DNA of 61,872 bases from JBCDAP01 sp038747915 (GTDB lineage Bacteria > Planctomycetota > Phycisphaerae > Phycisphaerales > UBA1924), in the NCBI GenBank assembly GCA_038747915.1, contig JBCDJJ010000011.1, positions 1 to 61,872 on the forward strand, read 5' to 3'. A model generated the notes under the pieces. The model saw only the letters and a program-made list of their open reading frames with translations, was not told the DNA's origin and ran no database searches. Of the stretch, positions 36,326 through 44,172 are shown in pieces; position 1 is the stretch's first letter, and each line of letters begins with the position of its first letter. The position numbers and the translations under genes are program-made.

Positions 36326-37201
36326 GTGGCGAGTACACCAATCAGAAGATGGTCGATTTCCCCGTATCACCTCGGCGCTCCAGCGGCCGGGATGGAGAAC
36401 GAGCAAACCACCATCGCATCTTCCATCGGCGGGGCCTGCCTTGTGGCTGTGGCCATCGGGCTCTTCGTACTTTTGTTTGCGGACCACGCGTACGAGATAT
36501 TCACTGGTAGATTCGCTGTCCTCGGCGTGACGGTCGTCCTTGTCGGTGCGATACTCCTCGGAGCACTTGCCTGCTCGCTCGCGTGGTTTGTCGTAGGGCG
36601 GCGGCGGCGGCATCGAGCGATGACGCGATACAAGGAGGAAGCCGGGCTGATCTGCACCCAGTGCACACATCATCTTGGGGCCAACTTCGAGTACGGGCCA
36701 TGCCCCGAGTGCGGCGTTCCGCTCGATGCAGCGATCGTACGGAACGACTGGGCGTGGCTCTACGAGCGGAAGCTTGGCGTACCGGGGCGATTGCGGGAGC
36801 ATTTTTCTCGGCGAATCTTAACGTGCTTGGATGTGCAGCATGCTCTGGGCATGGTGTGCTCGTTCATATCTATGTTGGCATTCATCGGTGCTGCAGGGGT
36901 GCTTATCGAGTGGGGTGAAACGCAAACGCTCTCCGCGCTCGTTGCTCCGTTCGTGATGTTCATGATCTTCGGGTCGCTCGCGATCGGGATCGGAGCACTG
37001 GCCATTCTCGAATCGAAACGTCTTGGCCGACGCTTTTGCGAGGAGCACTGGCGGCGGTGCTGGCGGTGTGTCCGCCCGGTCGAAGGCGGACCGCGCGGCG
37101 TGTGCGCCCACTGCCGCGAGCCGTGGGAGTACGAGATGCTGAAGTACGCGTGGCGGACGCGGTTCAAGGATCTCACCGAGAACGAGAAGCCCAAGGCATG
37201 A
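36326..37201 (+). CDS. Zinc-ribbon membrane protein, tandem copy 2
   Basis: 291 aa, paralogue of the preceding gene. The N-terminus (ISPYHLGAPAAGMENEQ) aligns with PYHLGASWIGIERDQ of copy 1, which supports the GTG start at 36326; AGGAGA lies at 36311-36316. The layout is two helices (about 30-50, 60-84), the zinc ribbon CTQCTHHLGANFEYGPCPECG (about 105-125), two further helices, and the terminal CWRC/CAHC block. The duplicated pair lies 29 bp apart and is probably co-transcribed. No enzyme motif is visible; a role in membrane-associated binding is only a guess. Confidence 0.75.
   Translation: MASTPIRRWSISPYHLGAPAAGMENEQTTIASSIGGACLVAVAIGLFVLLFADHAYEIFTGRFAVLGVTVVLVGAILLGALACSLAWFVVGRRRRHRAMTRYKEEAGLICTQCTHHLGANFEYGPCPECGVPLDAAIVRNDWAWLYERKLGVPGRLREHFSRRILTCLDVQHALGMVCSFISMLAFIGAAGVLIEWGETQTLSALVAPFVMFMIFGSLAIGIGALAILESKRLGRRFCEEHWRRCWRCVRPVEGGPRGVCAHCREPWEYEMLKYAWRTRFKDLTENEKPKA
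37043..37201 (+). repeat. 159-bp direct repeat, copy 2
   Basis: Second copy of the repeat described at 36138-36296, ending at the stop codon of the second zinc-ribbon gene. The stop codons themselves differ (TAG in copy 1, TGA in copy 2). Confidence 0.85.
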
Positions 37202-37215
37202 CGGAGCGCCGGGGT

Positions 37216-37345
37216 CGGTGGTAGGAGCGTCTCGCTCCCGCGAACGCCCGGACACGACCCAGAAGCTGCACCGCTCTCGGCGTGGTTTGCAGGCCGCACC
37301 GCTGCGTCGGCGTTCGTTCGTGCGAGCGGGACGCTCGCACCACCG
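37216..37345. repeat. Inverted pair of 31-bp REP-like palindromic elements
   Basis: Element 1 (37216-37246, plus) and element 2 (37315-37345, read on minus) agree at 26 of 31 positions. Each begins CGGTGGT, has the core GAGCGTC-Y-CGCTC, and ends CGAACG. Element 1 has GTAG just before the stem and element 2 GTGC, reminiscent of the GTAG/GTGG head of REP sequences. They lie head to head in the gap between the convergent zinc-ribbon and guaA genes, with 68 bp between them. The arrangement matches REPIN/BIME structures spread by RAYT transposases; no such transposase is in the window. Confidence 0.75.
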
Positions 37346-37360
37346 GCTTTCTTGCTCTGC

Positions 37361-38989
37361 TCACTCCCACTCGATCGTCGACGGCGGTTTGCTCGAGATG
37401 TCGTACACCACGCGGTTCACACCGCGGACCTCGTTGATGATCCGGCTCGAGATCGTCGCCAGCACCTCGTGCGGGATCCGCGACCAGTCGGCGGTCATGA
37501 AGTCGCTCGTGTCCACGCTCCGCACCGCCACCACGTTCTCGTAGGTCCGCCCGTCGCCCATCACGCCCACGCTCTGCACCGGCAGCAGCACCGCGAACGT
37601 CTGGCTCGTCTGCCGGTACAGGCCCGCGGCCACGATCTCCTCGATCACGATCGCATCGCACGCGCGCAGCACCGCGAGCTTCTCACCGGTCACCTCGCCC
37701 AGGCACCGCACCGCCAGACCGGGGCCGGGGAAGGGGTGCCGCCACACCACCTGCTCGGGGAGCCCGAGCACCTCCCCGAGCGTCCGCACCTCGTCCTTGA
37801 ACAGATCGCGCAGCGGCTCGACCAGGTCGAACCCGAGCTCCTCGGGCAGCCCGCCTACGTTGTGGTGCAGCTTGATGTTCGCAGCCGTCCCCGCGTGCCC
37901 GTGGCCGCTCTCGATCACATCGGGGTACAGCGTGCCCTGGGCCAGGAAGCGCACATCGCCGCCACCGGGTTCGGCCGTGATCTCGTCGGCCACCGCCTTG
38001 AACACATCGATGAACCGGTGGCCGATCCGGCGGCGCTTCTCCTGCGGGTCGGTCACGCCCGCGAGATCGCCCAGAAAGTCGTCCGCCGCGTCCGCGACCC
38101 GAAGGTCAATATCAAAGTGATCGCGGAAGGTCGTCTCGACGAGCGCCCGCTCGTTCTGGCGGAGCAGACCGTTGTCGACGAACACGCACGTCAGGCGGTC
38201 ACCGATCGCACGGTGCAGCAGCGCGGCGCACACCGAGGAGTCGACGCCACCCGAGAGCCCGCACACCACACGGCCACCGCCGACGCGCTCGCGGAGGCGC
38301 GCCGCTTCGTCTTCGAGAAAACCGGCCATGGTCCATGTGCCGTGGCACCGACACACCTCGTACAGGAAATTGTGCAAGATCTGGCGCCCCTGCACCGTGT
38401 GCGTCACCTCGGGGTGGAACTGGACGCCGAACAGCGGGCGCGACTCGTGCTGCACGATCGCGTGCGGGCACGTCTCGGTGCCCGCGAGCGTGCGGAACCC
38501 ATCACCGGGGTTGGTCACCTGATCGCCGTGGCTCATCCAAACGACCGAGTCGTCAGCGACGGCGCGGAGGATCGGCTCGCCATCCGAGCCGGCGCTCGAT
38601 GAGTCGGCGAACGCGAGCTTCGCCCGGCCGAACTCGCGGCGGTCGGTGGACTCGATCGCGCCGCCGAGGTGCATGGCAGCGAGCTGCATGCCGTAGCAGA
38701 TCCCCAGGATGGGGATGCCGAGGTCGAAGATGGCGGGGTCGCACCGCGGCGAGCTGTCGTCGTAGACCGAGGCGGGGCCGCCGGAGAGGATCAGGCCCGT
38801 GGGTTTGAGTTCCGCGATCGCCTGGGCGGTCATCGCGGGCGAGACGAGCACGGACAGCACGCCGGCATCGCGCACGCGGCGGGCGATCAGCTGGGCCGTC
38901 TGCGAGCCGAAGTCGAGGACAAGCACGACCTCCTCGCCCTGGTGGCGGCGGAGGATCTCGGGGAGTGGGGCGGTGGACGTGGTGCTCAT
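37361..38989 (-). CDS. guaA: GMP synthase (glutamine-hydrolysing)
   Basis: Converts XMP to GMP in the cytosol. The 542-aa protein has a class I glutaminase domain with nucleophile Cys in ILGICYGMQ and FGVQFHPEVTHT for His/Glu. The ATP-pyrophosphatase domain has the PP-loop VCGLSGGVDSSVCAALL, and the C-terminal dimerisation domain has RHPFPGPGLAVRCLGEVT, ending SSKPPSTIEWE. The ATG at 38989 gives the family N-terminus VVLVLDFGSQTAQLIARRVRDAG after a short tail. It is divergent from the small lipoprotein gene with a 51-bp gap. Confidence 0.97.
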   Translation of the reverse strand: MSTTSTAPLPEILRRHQGEEVVLVLDFGSQTAQLIARRVRDAGVLSVLVSPAMTAQAIAELKPTGLILSGGPASVYDDSSPRCDPAIFDLGIPILGICYGMQLAAMHLGGAIESTDRREFGRAKLAFADSSSAGSDGEPILRAVADDSVVWMSHGDQVTNPGDGFRTLAGTETCPHAIVQHESRPLFGVQFHPEVTHTVQGRQILHNFLYEVCRCHGTWTMAGFLEDEAARLRERVGGGRVVCGLSGGVDSSVCAALLHRAIGDRLTCVFVDNGLLRQNERALVETTFRDHFDIDLRVADAADDFLGDLAGVTDPQEKRRRIGHRFIDVFKAVADEITAEPGGGDVRFLAQGTLYPDVIESGHGHAGTAANIKLHHNVGGLPEELGFDLVEPLRDLFKDEVRTLGEVLGLPEQVVWRHPFPGPGLAVRCLGEVTGEKLAVLRACDAIVIEEIVAAGLYRQTSQTFAVLLPVQSVGVMGDGRTYENVVAVRSVDTSDFMTADWSRIPHEVLATISSRIINEVRGVNRVVYDISSKPPSTIEWE

Positions 38990-39040
38990 GCTTGAGCCTA
39001 CCGCAAGCGCGGCGGGGTGATCGGTCGATATGCTCAGGCG

Positions 39041-39406
39041 ATGATTGGGGTTCGACCGGTGATGGGAACTGGGGCCGTGCTCGCGCTGATGCTCGGCGTA
39101 CCAGCGGGATGCACGATGCCGCAGCTGCGGGCCGACTTCACCTCGCTCAGCCCAGCGGAGCGAGCACGGGCGATCGCGCTCGCCGGGCGGACCGAGGACC
39201 GCTCCCCGCCGACGACCAAGGAGCTGATCGAGGAGCTCGACAGCGCCGACCCGGCGATCCGGATGCTGGCCATCGGCACGCTGCGCAACCTCTGGGATGG
39301 CCAGACCTTCGGGTACGACTACGCCGCGCCGGCGCACGAGCGACGGGCCGCCATCGCCGAGTGGGTGGCGTGGTACGAGCGGACACAGGCGGGAGGCGAT
39401 CCGTAA
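39041..39406 (+). CDS. Small lipoprotein with HEAT-like helical region
   Basis: 121 aa. A signal peptide with a lipobox-like VPAGC (about 21-25) leads to a helical domain containing LIEELDSADPAIRMLAIGTLRNLWD, which resembles a single HEAT repeat. The function is unknown. The ATG at 39041 is preferred to a GTG at 39017 because it gives a normal-length signal peptide. It is divergent from guaA. Confidence 0.6.
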   Translation: MIGVRPVMGTGAVLALMLGVPAGCTMPQLRADFTSLSPAERARAIALAGRTEDRSPPTTKELIEELDSADPAIRMLAIGTLRNLWDGQTFGYDYAAPAHERRAAIAEWVAWYERTQAGGDP

Positions 39407-39513
39407 GCCGGCCGTGCGCCGGGCGTTGTGCGTAGACTGTTCGTGACACAGATGCACGGTGCTGATGCGGTGCGTTTCAACCGCACCGGCAGCACGCTGC
39501 CGAGACACCGACG

Positions 39514-40041
39514 ATGAGCGAGTCCCCCGACCATCCGCAGATCGCTGCGCCCCCGAGCCTGACCGACCTCGGCGAGCCCCTGGTGCGTGTCGAGATGCGG
39601 TCGCAGCCGCGGCTGCTCGCGGGCACCCGGGAGCTGGTGGGCGCGATCGCCAAGCGGCTCGGCTTCAGTGAGCTCGAGGCGGGCCAGATCGGCCTCGCCC
39701 TCGACGAGGCGCTCGCGAACGTGATCCGCCACGGGTACAAAGGCCGCGACGACGGGCTCATCATGGTGAGCCTGTGGGTGTCGGAAGGTGACGGGTCGAC
39801 GGTCGGCGCCGGCCTGCACTTGTGTGTCGAGGATCAGTGCCCGCAGGTAGACCCGTCGAAAATCCGGAGCCGCGAGCTGAGCGAGGTCCGCCCGGGCGGG
39901 CTGGGCGTGCACCTGATCCAGGAGATCATGGACGCGTCCGTGTTCGAGAAACGAGAGCAGTCCGGCATGAGGCTGCGCATGAGTAAGTTCATCCCCCATA
40001 ATGCGGGCACCATGACCGGGAGCGTTCGCCATGCAGGTTGA
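39514..40041 (+). CDS. RsbW/SpoIIAB-type anti-sigma factor kinase
   Basis: 175-aa GHKL ATPase domain protein. The N-box is ALDEALANVIRHGYKG at about 68-83, the G1 box is VEDQCPQVDPSKI, and the G2 region is RPGGLGVHLIQEIMD. These match serine kinases that hold a sigma factor and phosphorylate a STAS antagonist. The following STAS gene overlaps it by 11 bp, strong evidence for translational coupling and for partnership. The C-terminal FEKREQSGMRLRMSK completes the fold. Which sigma factor it controls is unknown; none is in the window. Confidence 0.9.
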   Translation: MSESPDHPQIAAPPSLTDLGEPLVRVEMRSQPRLLAGTRELVGAIAKRLGFSELEAGQIGLALDEALANVIRHGYKGRDDGLIMVSLWVSEGDGSTVGAGLHLCVEDQCPQVDPSKIRSRELSEVRPGGLGVHLIQEIMDASVFEKREQSGMRLRMSKFIPHNAGTMTGSVRHAG

Positions 40042-40360
40042 CATCACATCCAACGACGCCAACACGACCGTCGCGCCGACCGGCGATGTGGACCTCTCGG
40101 TCTCGCGGGATCTCCAGTCCGCCCTCAAGAAGGTGATGGACGACAAGCCCGAGCGGGTGATCGTCGATCTGTCCGGCGTGCCCTACATGGACAGCTCGGG
40201 TGTCGCGACGCTCGTCGAGGCGATGCAGATCTCGCGGAAGCAGGCCACCCGGCTCGTGCTGTGCGGGATGCAGGAGAAGGTGCGGTCGATCTTCGAGATC
40301 GCCCGACTCGACAAGGTGTTCACGATCGTGGACGATCCAGCGACCGCTGATTCCGCCTGA
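40031..40360 (+). CDS. STAS-domain anti-sigma factor antagonist
   Basis: 109 aa with the STAS signature VIVDLSGVPYMDSSGVATLVEA; S55 or S56 is the expected phosphorylation site, as in SpoIIAA/RsbV. It starts inside the end of the RsbW-like gene and is followed 24 bp later by an MlaE-type permease. It could therefore serve as RsbV in partner switching or as an MlaB-like subunit of the lipid transporter; the overlap favours the first. An RsbU-like phosphatase that could dephosphorylate it lies about 4.4 kb downstream. Confidence 0.92.
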   Translation: MQVDITSNDANTTVAPTGDVDLSVSRDLQSALKKVMDDKPERVIVDLSGVPYMDSSGVATLVEAMQISRKQATRLVLCGMQEKVRSIFEIARLDKVFTIVDDPATADSA

Positions 40361-40383
40361 GGCGAGCCCGACCCACCGCACCG

Positions 40384-41220
40384 ATGACTGACGCGACATC
40401 GAAGCCACCATCCGCGCCGCTCGCCTTCGTCAGTTCGATGGGCGAGAAGACGACCTCGACGATCGATCACATCGGGATGATGTGGTATCTCCTCGCCGAT
40501 GCCCTGGGGTGGGTGATCATGCGGGCCACCACACGGAAGGCCCGGCTGGGCCGGGTGGCGATCGTGAGTCAGCTCGTGCGCGTTGGCGTGCAGTCGATCT
40601 TCATCGTCTCTCTCGTGTCCGGCGCGATCGGGCTGATCCTGTCGCTCCAGATGGCGGGGCCGCTCGATCAGCTCGGTCAGCGTGGGCTGATCCCGAGCAT
40701 CGTGGGCGTGGCGGTGTTCCGCGAGCTGGGCCCGCTCATCGCAGCGGTGGTGATGGTCGGCTTCGCGGGGGCCGCGATCGCGGCCGAGATCGGCACGATG
40801 GTGGTGAACGAAGAGATCGAGGCCCTCGAGGCGCACGCCCTGAACCCGGTGCGCTTCCTCGTGGTGCCGCGGATCATCGCCACGGTGATCAGCATGGGCT
40901 GCCTCGGGGTGATCGCCGATATCGTTGCGGTCGGCGCCTCGGCGCTGCTGTGCAAAGTAGTGTTCCGGATCGGCTACGTGACGTTCTGGAACAACGTCGA
41001 TGCCTACGTGGACGGCGCCGATGTGCTCACCGGACTGTTCAAGGCCTTTATCTTCGGCGGGCTGATCGGGCTGATCGCCTGCGGCAACGGGCTAAAGGTG
41101 ACCGGTGGTGCCGCGGGCGTCGGTCGCGCGACAACGAACACCGTGGTCGAGTCGATCGTGGCGATCATCATCTGCTCGTTGATCTTTACGGTGATCTTTT
41201 ACAGCTTGGGGATCATCTGA
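40384..41220 (+). CDS. MlaE-family ABC transporter permease
   Basis: 278-aa inner-membrane permease of the Mla/MCE phospholipid transport type. Family features are FIVSLVSGAIGLILSLQMAGPL, the central FRELGPLIAAVVMVGFAGAAIAAEIGTM, EEIEALEAHALNPVRFLVVPR and a C-terminal NTVVESIVAIIICSLIFTVIF. About five membrane helices are seen. The MlaF-like ATPase and MCE protein are not adjacent, so the transporter is assembled from dispersed genes. The upstream STAS gene may supply an MlaB-like function. Confidence 0.92.
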   Translation: MTDATSKPPSAPLAFVSSMGEKTTSTIDHIGMMWYLLADALGWVIMRATTRKARLGRVAIVSQLVRVGVQSIFIVSLVSGAIGLILSLQMAGPLDQLGQRGLIPSIVGVAVFRELGPLIAAVVMVGFAGAAIAAEIGTMVVNEEIEALEAHALNPVRFLVVPRIIATVISMGCLGVIADIVAVGASALLCKVVFRIGYVTFWNNVDAYVDGADVLTGLFKAFIFGGLIGLIACGNGLKVTGGAAGVGRATTNTVVESIVAIIICSLIFTVIFYSLGII

Positions 41221-41229
41221 GGGGGAGCA

Positions 41230-41336
41230 AGGCATCAGGCACTAGGCACCAGGCAATAGGCAGCAGGTGCCTGTTTTAGACGATCTCGCTCGTTCCGAGG
41301 TGATTGAATCTTCCTGATGCCTGATGCCTAGTGCTT
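41230..41336. repeat. Inverted arrays of AGGCANN heptads between convergent genes
   Basis: On the plus strand, 41230-41271 reads as six consecutive 7-mers: AGGCATC, AGGCACT, AGGCACC, AGGCAAT, AGGCAGC, AGGTGCC. On the minus strand, 41316-41336 gives three more of the same kind (AGGCATC twice, then AAGCACT). The arrays face each other across about 45 bp and can pair. The second overlaps the stop codon of the hydrolase gene. They may act as a bidirectional terminator or be a spreading repeat. Confidence 0.75.
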
Positions 41337-42158
41337 ACCGCCTCCTCCACCTCCCCACCCCAGTTCCATCGCGCGCCCGATCGCTCCTCGCGTCTCCGCC
41401 TCACGCCGCCAGATCAGCAGATGGCCCGCATCGTCGAGCATCGTCGCGTCGATCGCCGCGGCGCTCGTGAACGCACGGTGCATGAAGTCGACATTGGCCA
41501 CCGGCACCAGGCCATCCTTCCGCCCGTGCAGGATCACCACGGGGCACGTCACGCGGTCGAGCACCGACGCGAGCGCCACTGTCTCCTCGGGGGCGGCCAT
41601 GATCTCGTCGTTCGAGTTGCGGATCGAGGGCTTCAGCATCCCACGCACGCCACCCGCGAGATGGTTGTACCACCGCGGTTTCTCGAGCGCGGGGTCGAGC
41701 GAGCCCGCCAGGATCACGATCCCGCCGACGCGGTCGGGGAAGTCCGCTGCAGCCCGGGCCACGATCGGCCCACCAAGCGAGTGGCCGACGAGAATCGGCC
41801 GCCTCCCGTCTCGCGCATCAAAGAGTGGCTCGAGCGCCGCGGCCTGCTCACCGAACGAGGTAACCGCGTCGTCGCCCGATTGCCCGAAGCCCGGCCGGTC
41901 GACCGCGATGGACCGCGTGCCCGCGACAGGGCGCTCGAGGTACGATTCCCACTGCGTCGCAGAGCCGGGCGTGCCATGCACGTAGATGATGGCTGGCCCC
42001 CGGTCTGGCCCCGCGACCAGCACCGAGACCTCGCCGACGCGCTCCCGCGCGACGCCCATCGGGAGCGACTCGGGGGTATTCGATTTCGAGACGCACGCGG
42101 TGAGGAAACCGAGCATGATCGCGGTGATCGGTGCGCTGACTCGCTGGGCGACGCTCAC
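41328..42158 (-). CDS. Alpha/beta-hydrolase lipoprotein
   Basis: 276 aa. The N-terminus VSVAQRVSAPITAIMLGFLTAC is a lipoprotein signal with lipobox LTAC. The hydrolase domain has the oxyanion motif YVHGTPGSATQW, nucleophile elbow VGHSLGG, acid in LHGRKDGLVP, and His in LDDAGHLL. It ends in a Gly-rich tail. The substrate is unknown. The GTG start at 42158 overlaps the stop of the upstream DUF1569 gene (GTGA), so the two are translationally coupled. Confidence 0.88.
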   Translation of the reverse strand: MSVAQRVSAPITAIMLGFLTACVSKSNTPESLPMGVARERVGEVSVLVAGPDRGPAIIYVHGTPGSATQWESYLERPVAGTRSIAVDRPGFGQSGDDAVTSFGEQAAALEPLFDARDGRRPILVGHSLGGPIVARAAADFPDRVGGIVILAGSLDPALEKPRWYNHLAGGVRGMLKPSIRNSNDEIMAAPEETVALASVLDRVTCPVVILHGRKDGLVPVANVDFMHRAFTSAAAIDATMLDDAGHLLIWRREAETRGAIGRAMELGWGGGGGGKH

Positions 42159-42718
42159 GCGTCGCCGGCTGTCGCGGGGAACACAAACGAGAAGTGCAGC
42201 TCGGCGTGCCGGCACTGCAGCGCCTGCCACTCGTCATGGGTCAGGCGGCCAACGAGCGGGCTCGGCTGACTCATGGCGCCCGGGACCGAGGACAGCTCGA
42301 CCTCCCGCCGCAGGCGAGTCATCGCCACATCGAGCGAGACACGCTCGGGGGTGAACGCAGCCGCGATCTTCGCGGTCGGAAACTTGAACCCGGCATCAAA
42401 GCCCTTGGCGAGCGTGCGTTTTTTCATGAACAGGATCGTGAACCACCGGAGCGGCGCGGGGATGCCCATGTCCGGGAAGCCCTCACGGCTGTAGGTCATG
42501 ATCATCCGGACGTGGTCGACGACCTCGCCCACGCTCCAGTTGCCGCTCGTGCGTGGCTCGCCGGTGGCGGCAAAGGCCTCCGCATCCGCCAGGATGTCGG
42601 CCAGCGTGGTGAAGTGAAGCGTGCGGCGATCTTCGACCGTCTTGGTGTCGACCCCACCCGCGGGGCTGCTCGTCGAGGAATCCGGTATTGGGCTTGCCTC
42701 GACCGTGGCGTGTGTCAT
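42155..42718 (-). CDS. DUF1569 (DinB-like four-helix) protein
   Basis: 187-aa cytosolic protein resembling DUF1569 in the DinB/YfiT superfamily. The pattern is a helix with GNWSVGEVVDHVRMIMTYSREG, then PLRWFTILFMKKRTLAKGFDAGFKFP, and the late HDEWQALQCRHAELHFSFVF. The His residues in NWSVGEVVDHV and RHAELHF are the usual metal ligands. The function is unknown. It is coupled to the downstream alpha/beta-hydrolase gene. Confidence 0.82.
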   Translation of the reverse strand: MTHATVEASPIPDSSTSSPAGGVDTKTVEDRRTLHFTTLADILADAEAFAATGEPRTSGNWSVGEVVDHVRMIMTYSREGFPDMGIPAPLRWFTILFMKKRTLAKGFDAGFKFPTAKIAAAFTPERVSLDVAMTRLRREVELSSVPGAMSQPSPLVGRLTHDEWQALQCRHAELHFSFVFPATAGDA

Positions 42719-42829
42719 GCGTCCACCTCGCTCTGGATAGGAACCTCGCGCTTCAACCGGCGCAAGATCGCAGAGATGCGGCCACCCCGATCGGGTCGCG
42801 AGACTCGCCGGTCCACCGCCCGCGACGGA

Positions 42830-43117
42830 TCAGGCTGAGCTTGTGCTATCGGAGAACGACGCGAACTCGAAGTCGTTGTCGGTGATGCCGCCTGCGTCGT
42901 GTGTGCTGAGAGTGAGCGTGACCTTGTTGTAGCGAATCAAGATGTCGGGGTGGTGCTGCACCCGCTCGGCCTCGGCAGCGACACGCTCCACAAAGGACAT
43001 CGAGGCGACGAAGTCCTTGAACTGGAACGTCCGCTGAATCGCACCGTTGAGCTCCGACCACTGCGGCAGTGCTTTGAGCTTTTCCTCGATCTGCGGCTCT
43101 TCGAGCTTCTGCATCAT
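42830..43117 (-). CDS. phhB: Pterin-4a-carbinolamine dehydratase
   Basis: 95-aa enzyme dehydrating 4a-hydroxytetrahydrobiopterin during aromatic amino-acid hydroxylation; some members also act as cofactors of other proteins. The family motif region is HHPDILIRYNKVTLTLSTHDAGGITDNDFEFA, with the active-site His-His-Pro and Thr-His-Asp. The N-terminus LPQWSELNGAIQRTFQFKDFVAS is typical. No phenylalanine hydroxylase is adjacent. It is divergent from gluQ. Confidence 0.95.
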   Translation of the reverse strand: MMQKLEEPQIEEKLKALPQWSELNGAIQRTFQFKDFVASMSFVERVAAEAERVQHHPDILIRYNKVTLTLSTHDAGGITDNDFEFASFSDSTSSA

Positions 43118-43185
43118 GGCTCCTCTTCCTCAGGTTGGCCGGTGCTATCTTCGTGCTTCGAGATGCGCAGTCAAGGCACAGGCGA

Positions 43186-44172
43186 GTGATCCCCTCTGGC
43201 GCCCCGTCAGGGCCGATCTGGACGCGACTCGCCCCCTCGCCCACCGGGGCGCTGCACCTCGGCAACCTCCGCACCTTCGCGATCAACTGGGCGCTCGCCC
43301 GGCAGCGGGGGTGGCGGATCCTGCTGAGAATCGAGGATCTCGACGGCCCACGCATCACACCCGGCGCGAGCGAGCAGATGGTCGAGATGCTCGCGTGGCT
43401 CGGTTTCGACTGGGATGCGGGCCCGATCGCCCAGTCGGCCGACCCCGAGCCGTACCGGGCGGCCATGCAGGCCCTGCGTTCGGCGGGGGCCGCGTACCCG
43501 TCGGCCCTCTCACGCAAAGAGGCGGCTGAGGCCGCCTCGGCGCCGCATGCCAGGACGCCAGGAGCCGCCCGGCCGCCGGTCTTCGGCCCGGCCCACCGCC
43601 CGCCGATCGAGGCCGGTCCGTTCGACCAACCGCGTGAGAACCACCGCTTCGCCATTCCGGCGGACGCTCAACACCGGGCCTGGGTCGCTTTTCACGACGA
43701 GTTCGCTGGGCCGCAACGCATCGACGTCGCGACGGAGGCGGGCGATGTCGTGATCTGGCGCCGCGAGGGGCTCCCGGCCTACCAGCTCGCCGTCGTCGTC
43801 GACGATGCGCGGCAGGGCGTGAGTGCCATCGTCCGAGGTGACGACCTGATCCCCTCCGCCGCCTGCCAGTTGCTACTCGCGCACGCACTCGGGCTCGAAC
43901 CCGAGCCGCGGTACTGGCACCTCCCGCTCGTCGTCGGCCCCGACGGCCGCCGCCTGGCCAAGCGGCACGGCGACACCAGGCTCCACCGGTATCGTGCCGA
44001 CGGCACACCACCGGAGCGCCTCGTCGGGCTCGTCGCCTGGTCATGCGGTGTCGTGACCGATCGAGCGCCCATGATGCTCACCGAGTTCGCCGAGGCCTTC
44101 GACCTCGCCCGCCTCGACCCGAATCCCTATATCTTCACCGAGGAGGACGACCGATGGCTCGTCGCACGCTGA
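43186..44172 (+). CDS. gluQ: Glutamyl-Q tRNA(Asp) synthetase
   Basis: Truncated glutamyl-tRNA-synthetase-like enzyme that attaches Glu to queuosine at position 34 of tRNA-Asp. The 328-aa protein has the HIGH-type motif SPTGALHLGNLRTFAINW, LLRIEDLDGPRITPGASEQM, the YQLAVVVDDARQGVSAIVRGDDLIPS stretch typical of GluQ, and the KMSKS-type LAKRHGDTRLHRY. It lacks an anticodon-binding domain. The cysteines that bind zinc in E. coli GluQ are not seen. The GTG at 43186 is chosen because the protein fold begins about 10 residues later. The 3' end overlaps the DUF192 gene by 19 bp. Confidence 0.92.
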   Translation: MIPSGAPSGPIWTRLAPSPTGALHLGNLRTFAINWALARQRGWRILLRIEDLDGPRITPGASEQMVEMLAWLGFDWDAGPIAQSADPEPYRAAMQALRSAGAAYPSALSRKEAAEAASAPHARTPGAARPPVFGPAHRPPIEAGPFDQPRENHRFAIPADAQHRAWVAFHDEFAGPQRIDVATEAGDVVIWRREGLPAYQLAVVVDDARQGVSAIVRGDDLIPSAACQLLLAHALGLEPEPRYWHLPLVVGPDGRRLAKRHGDTRLHRYRADGTPPERLVGLVAWSCGVVTDRAPMMLTEFAEAFDLARLDPNPYIFTEEDDRWLVAR

